From Paractinoplanes atraurantiacus (lineage in GTDB: Bacteria > Actinomycetota > Actinomycetes > Mycobacteriales > Micromonosporaceae), in assembly GCF_900215205.1 (NCBI RefSeq), contig NZ_OBDY01000014.1, forward strand, positions 1 to 64,000: a stretch of DNA of 64,000 nucleotides, read 5' to 3'. The notes beneath the pieces are model-generated. The model searched no databases. It was given only the letters and a program-made list of their open reading frames with translations, and was not told the origin of the DNA. Every line of letters starts with the position of its first letter. Positions within the stretch are counted from its first letter, which is position 1. The translations under genes and the position numbers were made by a program. Positions 58,108 through 64,000 of this stretch are shown in pieces.

Positions 58108-58222
58108 GAGCAGATCAGCCCTTCAGTTCCGACGGGGGTGGTGACACCTCCTGTCGGACGCGCGAACGCCGCGCGCGAGAAGAACTGATTGCTGTAGCGG
58201 GTGCGACTCGGTGGCGATCCGG

Positions 58223-58531
58223 TCACCGCACCGGCAGATCGACCCTCCGGCCCATGCCGACCCGCGGAGTGTTGGTGTCGGTGATCATCGCGAAGGCGCC
58301 GGCCGGCACGCCCTTGCGGGTGGCCACCCGGGACGCCGCCTGAAGGAGCGTGCGCTCGCGCGCACCGGCGATGAAGAAGACGTACGCGTCGCCCGACTCC
58401 TCGCCGTCCTCGACCTCCTCGATGCCGAGCTCCTCCTCCAGGTCGATCAGGAAGTCGCCGACGTCGTCGATCCACTCGTCGTCGGCGGTCAGCGGGAAGT
58501 GGATCTCCACCATCAAAGCCATGCCGCCCAT
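58223..58531 (-). CDS. Small acidic conserved hypothetical protein
   Basis: Up to 102 residues; starts at ATG 58531, 58522 or 58513 are all in frame, and none has a clear ribosome site. It reads VEIHFPLTADDEWIDDVGDFLIDLEEELGIEEVEDGEESGDAYVFFIAGARERTLLQAASRVATRKGVPAG, an alpha/beta fold with a strongly acidic centre. It ends MITDTNTPRVGMGRRVDLPVR. No named family is recognised and no signal peptide is present. It lies 34 bases beyond the chemoreceptor stop region on the opposite side of the GH5-like gene. Confidence 0.65.
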   Translation of the reverse strand: MGGMALMVEIHFPLTADDEWIDDVGDFLIDLEEELGIEEVEDGEESGDAYVFFIAGARERTLLQAASRVATRKGVPAGAFAMITDTNTPRVGMGRRVDLPVR

Positions 58532-58568
58532 GGTCCAGCACGCCGCGCCGCCCGCGCATGCCGGGTGC

Positions 58569-60188
58569 TCAGATGCGGAACGCCGACACCAGGCCGCTCA
58601 GCTCGGTCGACATCCGGGCCAGGTCGGAGGTGGCCTGCTGGGTCTCGGCGACGCCCTGGCTCGTCATCCGGGCCGCCTCGGCCACGCCGGTGATGTTCTG
58701 CGCGATCTCGCCGGTGCCGCCGGACGCCTCGGCCACGCTGCGGTTCATCTCGGCCGTGGTCGCGGTCTGCTCCTCCACCGCCGACGCGATCGTCGTCTGG
58801 AACTCGCTGATCCGCCCGATCACCAGGGAGATCTCCTCGATCGCCAGCACCGCCCCGCCGGTGTCGGCCTGGATCGCCTCGACCCGCCGGGAGATGTCCT
58901 CGGTGGCCCGCGCGGTCTCCTGCGCCAGGTCCTTGACCTCGCTGGCCACCACCGCGAAGCCCTTGCCCATCTCACCCGCCCGCGCCGCCTCGATCGTCGC
59001 GTTCAGCGCCAGCAAATTCGTCTGCTCGGCGATCGCCGTGATCGTCTTGATGACGTTGCCGATCTCGGCCGAGGAGTCACCCAGCTTGTTCATGGTGGCC
59101 GACGTGGCCGCCGTGACGGTCACCGCCTCGGCCGCGACCCGCGCCGCCTCGGCCGCGTTCTGCGAGATCTCCCGGATCGACGCGCCCATCTCCTCGCTGC
59201 CGGCCGACACCGTCTCCACGCTGCGCGACACCTGCTCGGCCGCGGCCGACACCGCCTGCGCCTGCACCGAGGCCTCCTCGGCCGACGCGGCGATCTGCGC
59301 CGACGTGCCGGTCATCTGCTCCGACGCCCCGGCCAGGGACGCGGCGGACGCCTCGATGGTCGCGATGGTCGAGCGCAGCCGGCCCATCGCGGCGTCCAGC
59401 GAGCGGCCCATCCGGCCCGGCTCGTCGCGGGTCTCCAGGCCGGTCGTGCGGGTCAGATCGCCGTCGGCGAGACCGTCACAGACGTACGTGACCTTGGAAA
59501 GTGATTGCACGATCTTGCGGGCGACCAGGAAACCGAGCAGCAGAGCCAGCGCCAGCCCGGCGACCAGGACGATCATCGAGGTGGTACGGCTGGACTCGTA
59601 GCCGGACCGGGCGTTGCCGGCGTTCTTCGCGGCGTCGGCCGTCTCGATCCCGTCCAGGTCCGTGAGCTGGTCATAGATGGAGTTCAGGACGGGCAGGGTC
59701 TCGTTCTTGCGGACCGAGACCCACGTCTTGAGGTCCTTGCTGGTGCCGGCCGGCAGCAGCTTGGTCTGAACCAGGCCCGTGTACGTGTCCCAGGTCGCCT
59801 CGAGTTTGTCGATCTGGGAGGAGTCCGCGGCGGGCATGGTGTCCCGGTAGGCCTTCAGCGCCGCGTTGGCATTCTCGATGTCGGTGTTGACGTCGTCGGT
59901 GAACTGTTTGGTGGTGTCCGCGGTCAGGGACAGGGCCTGGTTCGCGACGTCCGAGCGGGTCTTCGTCATCACGAACCTGATCTGGCCGATCGCCTTGATG
60001 CTGGCGACGTTGCTGGCGTAGATCAGCTGAGCCGAGTCGCTGGCCCGGCCGAGCGAGACCAGTCCGACAATGCCCACGATCAGCGCGACCAGCGCCGCGG
60101 TCGTGACCGAGGCGATCACTTTCACGCTGACGCTCAGGTCGGCGAAGGAGGCTCGGCGGGGCCCCGCGGAAAGGGTCATTGAGCTCAT
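58569..60188 (-). CDS. Methyl-accepting chemotaxis protein
   Basis: 539 residues from ATG 60188, which has GGAAGAG upstream. Membrane helix 1 (about 22-45), a four-helix-bundle sensor region (about 50-200), membrane helix 2 (about 208-228), a HAMP linker and the signalling hairpin follow. The hairpin tip is AIAEQTNLLALNATIEAARAGEMGKGFAVVASEVKDLAQETARATEDI. It would relay extracytoplasmic signals to CheA/CheW. No che genes are nearby, so partners must be elsewhere. It implies a motile stage, such as motile spores, in this organism. Confidence 0.93.
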   Translation of the reverse strand: MSSMTLSAGPRRASFADLSVSVKVIASVTTAALVALIVGIVGLVSLGRASDSAQLIYASNVASIKAIGQIRFVMTKTRSDVANQALSLTADTTKQFTDDVNTDIENANAALKAYRDTMPAADSSQIDKLEATWDTYTGLVQTKLLPAGTSKDLKTWVSVRKNETLPVLNSIYDQLTDLDGIETADAAKNAGNARSGYESSRTTSMIVLVAGLALALLLGFLVARKIVQSLSKVTYVCDGLADGDLTRTTGLETRDEPGRMGRSLDAAMGRLRSTIATIEASAASLAGASEQMTGTSAQIAASAEEASVQAQAVSAAAEQVSRSVETVSAGSEEMGASIREISQNAAEAARVAAEAVTVTAATSATMNKLGDSSAEIGNVIKTITAIAEQTNLLALNATIEAARAGEMGKGFAVVASEVKDLAQETARATEDISRRVEAIQADTGGAVLAIEEISLVIGRISEFQTTIASAVEEQTATTAEMNRSVAEASGGTGEIAQNITGVAEAARMTSQGVAETQQATSDLARMSTELSGLVSAFRI

Positions 60189-60333
60189 AACCGCACTCTT
60201 CCGGGTGAAGATCGAGAGGATTGGTCGTACGTCTTCACTATGCGAGTGAGGGACCCGGCCCATCGCCGCAATCGCCGAATTGGGGCCGCTGTAGGTTGAT
60301 CTCCGGTGTGCCGGGAAGTCTGGTCGGCGGTCG

Positions 60334-61653
60334 ATGACGGCTGGGCGGAACCTGGGGGCACGCGTGAGCACGATCGCCTGGATCGCGGTGGCGGTGTTCG
60401 TCGGGGCGTACGTCCTGATCGCCACCGAGAAGATCAACCGAGTCGCGGTCGCGCTCGGCGGCGCCTCCATCATGCTGGCGCTGGGCGCCACCGACGCCGA
60501 GCACGCGTTCTTCTCCCCCGACGCCGGCGTCGACTGGAACGTCATCTTCCTGCTGCTGGGCATGATGCTGATCGTCGGCGTGCTCAGGCGCACCGGCCTG
60601 TTCGAGTTCGTGGCCATCTGGTCGGCCAAGAAGGCCCGGGCCCGCCCGTTCCCCATCATGGTGATCCTCGTGGTCGTCACCGGCGTGGTCTCGGCCGCGC
60701 TCGACAACGTCACCACCGTGCTGCTGGTCGCGCCGGTCACCCTGCTCGTGTGCGACCGCCTCGGCGTACCACCGATCCCGTTCCTGATCGCCGAGGTCTT
60801 CGCCTCCAACATCGGTGGCGCCGCGACGCTGGTCGGCGACCCGCCGAACATCATCATCGCCAGCCGCTCGGGGCTGACCTTCAACGACTTCCTCAGCGTG
60901 CTCGCGCCGTTCGTGCTCATCGTCCTGGTCGTGCTGCTGGTCCTGTGCCGGATCATGTTCCGCAAGGCTTTCCGGTACGACGCCGAACGCGCCGCCAAGG
61001 TGATGGCGCTGCGCGAGCGCGACGCCATCCGCGACCCCCGGCTGGCCGTGCTCAGTCTCAGCGTGCTCGGCGCCGTGCTCGTGGCGTTCACGCTGCACAC
61101 CGTCCTCGGGCTGGAACCGTCGGTGGTGGCGCTGCTCGGCGGGCTGCTGCTGCTCGCCCTGTCCCGGGTCGACGCGAACGAGGTGGCCGGCGAGGTCGAG
61201 TGGCCGACGCTGATCTTCTTCGCCGGCCTGTTCGTCATGGTCGGCGCCCTGGTCACCACCGGTGTGATCGACGAGCTGGCGCACGCCGCGACCGGCGCCG
61301 TCGAGGGCAAACTGTGGCCGGCGACGCTCCTGCTGCTCGGGGCGTCGGCCGGGCTGTCGGCGATCGTCGACAACATTCCGTACGTCGCCACGATGAGCCC
61401 CATCGTCAGCGAACTGGTCGACGCCTCCGGCGGCTACGATCACGCCCAGGTGCTGTGGTGGGCCCTGGCCATCGGCGCCGACCTGGGCGGCAACGCCACC
61501 GCCGTCGGCGCGTCGGCCAACGTCGTCGTGCTCGGCCTCGCCGAACGCGCCGGCCACAAAATCACCTTCTGGGGTTTCACCAAGTACGGGCTGATCGTCA
61601 CCGTCATCACGGTCGCGCTGGCCGTGCCGTACCTCTGGTTGCGGTTCTTCTAG
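60334..61653 (+). CDS. SLC13/ArsB-type ion transporter
   Basis: 439 residues with about eleven membrane helices. Signature segments are VSAALDNVTTVLLVAP, NIGGAATLVGDPPNIIIAS, IVDNIPYVATMSPI and IGADLGGNATAVGASANVV, the twin DN and GxNG-like hairpins of the ion transporter superfamily that includes ArsB, NhaD and citrate carriers. The ion is uncertain (arsenite, Na+/H+ or anion). ATG 60334 or GTG 60364 may be the start. Its stop shares the palindrome CTAG with the stop of the convergent CBS gene. Confidence 0.85.
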   Translation: MTAGRNLGARVSTIAWIAVAVFVGAYVLIATEKINRVAVALGGASIMLALGATDAEHAFFSPDAGVDWNVIFLLLGMMLIVGVLRRTGLFEFVAIWSAKKARARPFPIMVILVVVTGVVSAALDNVTTVLLVAPVTLLVCDRLGVPPIPFLIAEVFASNIGGAATLVGDPPNIIIASRSGLTFNDFLSVLAPFVLIVLVVLLVLCRIMFRKAFRYDAERAAKVMALRERDAIRDPRLAVLSLSVLGAVLVAFTLHTVLGLEPSVVALLGGLLLLALSRVDANEVAGEVEWPTLIFFAGLFVMVGALVTTGVIDELAHAATGAVEGKLWPATLLLLGASAGLSAIVDNIPYVATMSPIVSELVDASGGYDHAQVLWWALAIGADLGGNATAVGASANVVVLGLAERAGHKITFWGFTKYGLIVTVITVALAVPYLWLRFF

Positions 61654-62096
61654 GTTCCGAGCATCCGGTCCAGCAGCCCGTCGAGAGTGATCACCCCGGC
61701 CATCACGCCGGCCTCGTCGACCACCGCGACCAGCGGCACGTTCGACCGTGCCATGATCGACGCCACTTCCAGAACCGTCGCGTTCCCGCGCACCGCGGGC
61801 AACTCCGGCCGCTTGCGGGGCAGCAGGTCGGCCACCGTGCGGTCGCCGACACCGTCGAGGATGACGTCCGCGGCGTCCTCGTCGATCACCCGCGCCAGCG
61901 CCGGATCGTCCTGGCAGTACGCCGGCAGCGCCATCCGCAGCACCTGCGTGCCGGCCAGCACCGTCAGCGGCCGCCCCGCCCGGTCGACCACCACCAGGCC
62001 CGGCAGGTCCTGCGCGGCCAGCACCCGCACGGCCTCCCGCGCCGGCAGATCCTCGGCCACCGTACTCATCGAGACCGCCACGTCACGCGCGTGCAC
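61650..62096 (-). CDS. CBS-domain protein
   Basis: 148 residues made of two CBS motifs: MSTVAEDLPAREAVRVLAAQDLPGLVVVDRAGRPLTVL and NATVLEVASIMARSNVPLVAVVDEAGVMAGVITLDGLLDRML. CBS pairs bind adenine nucleotides and regulate enzymes or transporters. It starts 10 bases after the NhaA stop and so is probably co-transcribed. It could adjust antiporter activity to energy state, which is inference from position. Confidence 0.9.
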   Translation of the reverse strand: MHARDVAVSMSTVAEDLPAREAVRVLAAQDLPGLVVVDRAGRPLTVLAGTQVLRMALPAYCQDDPALARVIDEDAADVILDGVGDRTVADLLPRKRPELPAVRGNATVLEVASIMARSNVPLVAVVDEAGVMAGVITLDGLLDRMLGT

Positions 62097-62106
62097 ATCC
62101 GCCCCC

Positions 62107-63390
62107 TCAACTCTGGTAGACGTCGGGGACGTCGTCCCGGTCCTCGTCGACCTGTTCCGCCTCGTACATGCGCCGGTAGGTGCGGTTGCGCAGCCGCAGG
62201 ATCACCGTCGCCAGCAGGGCGGCGGCGAGTGAGCCGGCCAGCACGGCCACCTTGACGTGGGCGTCGCGCTCGGTGCCGGCGCCGAAGGCCAGCTCACCGA
62301 TGAGCAGGGAGACGGTGAAGCCGATGCCGGCCAGCACGGCCAGGCCCACGACGTCTATCCAGGCCAGGCCGGCGTCGATCCGGGCCCGGGTGAAGCGGGC
62401 GGTCAGCCAGGTCGCGGCGACGATCCCGATCGGCTTGCCGAGGATCAGGCCGGCCATGACGCCGACCGCGACCGGGTCGGTCAGCGCGGAGCCGAGCCCG
62501 CTGAGCCCGCCGATCGCCACCCCGGCCGACATCAACGCGAAGATCGGCACGGCGACGCCGGCCGACAGCGGCCGGAAGCGGTGCTCGAAGTGCTCGGCGA
62601 GGCCCGGGCCGTCGGCACCGTCGCGGCGCAGCACCGGCACGGCGAAGCCGAGCAGCACACCGGCCACGGTGGCGTGCACCCCGGAGGCGTGCATCAGCGC
62701 CCACGTGGCGAAGGCCAGCGGCAACAGCAGCCACCACGCACGGACCCGGCGCTGCACCAGCACCGTGAACAGCGCCAGCGGCACCAGCATGCCCAGCAGC
62801 GGCCACACCGACAGGTGGTCGGTGTAGAAGATCGCGATGATCACGATGGCCAGTAGGTCGTCGACCACGGCCAAGGTCAGCAGGAAGGTGCGCAGCGCCG
62901 ACGGCAGGCACCGGCCGACGACAGCCAGCACGGCCAGCGCGAACGCGATGTCGGTGGCGGTCGGCACCGCCCACCCTTCGGTGGCTCCCCCGGCGTTGAC
63001 CAGCACGTAGATCAGGGCGGGCACCGCGACGCCGCCGAACGCCGCCGCCACCGGCACCGCCGCCCGCCGCGGATCGCGCAGGTCACCGGCGACGAACTCG
63101 CGCTTGAGCTCGAGCCCGGCCACGAAGAAGAAGATCGCCAGCAGCCCGTCGGCCGCCCACTTGCTCAGCGACAGGTCGAGATGCAGCGCCTCGGGACCGA
63201 CCGTGAAGCCCAGCAGGGCCTCGTAGCTGTCCGCCCACGGCGAGTTCGCCCAGATCAGCGCGACGATCGCCCCGGCCAGCAGCAGGACGCCACCGATCGT
63301 CTCCTTGCGCAGGATGTCGGCGATCCGCCGCGCCTCGGGCCAGGAACCACGGCCGAGGACGTCAGGGGCACGATGGGGTGGTTGTGTCAC
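62107..63390 (-). CDS. nhaA: Na+/H+ antiporter NhaA
   Basis: 427 residues from GTG 63390, preceded by AAGGAAA. It has about twelve helices and the conserved NhaA segments GLLAIFFFVAGLELKREFV, VPTATDIAFALAVLAVVG and LAVVDDLLAIVIIAIFY, where the two Asp are the transport pair. GKPIGI and GIGFTVSLLIGELAF are also present. The C-terminal 40 residues are charged and acidic, longer than in E. coli NhaA. It exports Na+ in exchange for H+. It is followed by a CBS gene. Confidence 0.95.
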   Translation of the reverse strand: MTQPPHRAPDVLGRGSWPEARRIADILRKETIGGVLLLAGAIVALIWANSPWADSYEALLGFTVGPEALHLDLSLSKWAADGLLAIFFFVAGLELKREFVAGDLRDPRRAAVPVAAAFGGVAVPALIYVLVNAGGATEGWAVPTATDIAFALAVLAVVGRCLPSALRTFLLTLAVVDDLLAIVIIAIFYTDHLSVWPLLGMLVPLALFTVLVQRRVRAWWLLLPLAFATWALMHASGVHATVAGVLLGFAVPVLRRDGADGPGLAEHFEHRFRPLSAGVAVPIFALMSAGVAIGGLSGLGSALTDPVAVGVMAGLILGKPIGIVAATWLTARFTRARIDAGLAWIDVVGLAVLAGIGFTVSLLIGELAFGAGTERDAHVKVAVLAGSLAAALLATVILRLRNRTYRRMYEAEQVDEDRDDVPDVYQS

Positions 63391-63482
63391 AAAGTTTCCT
63401 TTTTCGGGCGTCGGTCAGCTGCATCGCCGACCAGACTTCCCGGCACACCGCGACCCACACTACCGGCACAGCGCCCCCGGCG

Positions 63483-63902
63483 TCATAGGAGTGAGACTCC
63501 GATCATCGCCGCACACAACGATCCCCACAGGACGACGACGACCGTGATGAGAGCGACCCGGGCCGCGGTCATCGGCCGCTCCCGGTTCTCGGAGACGGCC
63601 GCACCTGACGGCGGGCGCACGCCGAGCACGTCGCAGACGTCGGTCACACCGGTCGCCGACCAGGCCCTGCGGGTGGCCGCCGCCCGAGCCGAATCGCTGT
63701 GAACGTCTCCCTCGAGAATCACGACACCGTTCTGCACATCGATCGTGATCTCGCCGCTTTCCACCTCCGGATCGCACAGCAGAGCCTCCGCCACCGAGCG
63801 GGCGAGCCGGCCGTCAGCGGTCAGCGGCGCCGCGGCCGCCGGCGGTTGCGGCCGGAGCGGGCCCCGGTCGCCGTACGCCTCGGGATACCACCAGAAATAC
63901 AT
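63483..63902 (-). CDS. BON-domain protein with C-terminal membrane anchor
   Basis: 139 residues starting MYFWWYPEAYGDRG, with GGGAGGTGGT upstream. A BON domain covers about 30-95: ARSVAEALLCDPEVESGEITIDVQNGVVILEGDVHSDSARAAATRRAWSATGVTDVCDVLGV. A membrane helix at about 113-136 ends the protein, leaving the BON domain in the cytoplasm or outside. BON domains bind phospholipid and protect against osmotic stress. It is upstream of nhaA on the same strand, separated by 92 bases. Confidence 0.85.
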   Translation of the reverse strand: MYFWWYPEAYGDRGPLRPQPPAAAAPLTADGRLARSVAEALLCDPEVESGEITIDVQNGVVILEGDVHSDSARAAATRRAWSATGVTDVCDVLGVRPPSGAAVSENRERPMTAARVALITVVVVLWGSLCAAMIGVSLL

Positions 63903-64000
63903 GAGACCACCTCCCGGTCCTCAGACTCCGCGATGGGCATGGCGGCGCACCCGCAGCCGCATGACGATTTCATGACTCTCGGCATTGACGGCGATGCCTG

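Noticed and set aside
58108..58222. Possible riboswitch upstream of the GH5-like gene
   Set aside because: Only a six-pair TCCGAC/GTCGGA stem around the ribosome site is visible; no conserved riboswitch core is recognised.
58569..61403. A longer 944-residue start for the chemoreceptor
   Set aside because: The extra N-terminus overlaps the SLC13-type gene in antisense and has shadow composition; ATG 60188 has a ribosome site and precedes the membrane helix.

Overview
The window is very GC-rich, densely packed bacterial DNA. Many genes overlap by 1 or 4 bases (ATGA, GTGA, TGATG), GTG and TTG starts are frequent, and promoters lie in short divergent gaps. The families present (type VII secretion toxin cassette with YbaB-like and EspC-like partners, NB-ARC/TPR and LuxR-LAL STAND regulators, a DUF5701-like protein, CGNR zinc finger, several ECF sigma/anti-sigma pairs, many secreted glycosidases) point to a filamentous, soil- or plant-associated actinomycete. 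A Micromonosporaceae/Actinoplanes-like organism is my inference, not something the sequence proves. I see no rRNA, tRNA, CRISPR array, transposase or phage genes.

Layout. 1-5.1 kb: end of a ricin-B lectin protein, a GH43 beta-xylosidase/arabinofuranosidase and an ABC sugar importer (lipoprotein plus two permeases), all one + strand operon. 5.2-15.3 kb: two membrane GGDEF-EAL proteins, an NB-ARC/TPR STAND protein, an OmpR-type two-component pair and a PIG-V-like mannosyltransferase. 15.3-17.3 kb: a four-helix membrane protein carrying an Mrr-type restriction nuclease domain. 17.4-19.1 kb: a TetR regulator divergent from a short-chain dehydrogenase, with three phased copies of a 13-bp operator between them. 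19.1-20.1 kb: a decayed AraC gene and two tandem repeat arrays (33/34-bp and exactly 52-bp units). 20.1-28 kb: a minus-strand operon of ABC sugar importer, GH78 alpha-L-rhamnosidase and Tat-exported carboxylesterase, with a divergent LacI regulator and LacI-like operators. 29.2-32.4 kb: phospholipase D-like protein, ACC deaminase and its GntR regulator.

32.5-39.6 kb: small membrane proteins, a NarL-type two-component pair, a DUF4153/DUF4173-like membrane protein, a DUF5701-like protein, and a PadR regulator coupled to a permease-prefix-domain membrane protein. 39.7-42.2 kb: an orphan sugar-binding-domain fragment, then ECF sigma, anti-sigma and secreted fasciclin genes that resemble the mycobacterial sigK-rskA-mpt70 arrangement. 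42.3-48.6 kb: a LuxR-LAL regulator, and a TetR regulator whose near-perfect 20-bp dyads flank a three-gene operon of two alpha/beta hydrolases and an aldo-keto reductase. 48.6-50.7 kb: two coupled small membrane proteins and a type VII-type toxin cassette whose EndoU nuclease is broken by one extra A. 50.8-55.7 kb: a secreted S8 protease downstream of a CGNR / ECF sigma / membrane protein operon. 55.8-64 kb: an MBL hydrolase, a secreted GH5-like glycosidase, a chemoreceptor, an SLC13/ArsB-type transporter, and NhaA with CBS and BON proteins.

Overall the region is accessory or adaptive chromosome: plant polysaccharide and glycoside uptake, c-di-GMP and surface signalling, ion homeostasis and interbacterial conflict. 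The points most worth following up are the membrane-anchored Mrr nuclease, the frameshifted EndoU toxin cassette, the phased TetR operators and the 52-bp minisatellite beside a dead AraC gene.
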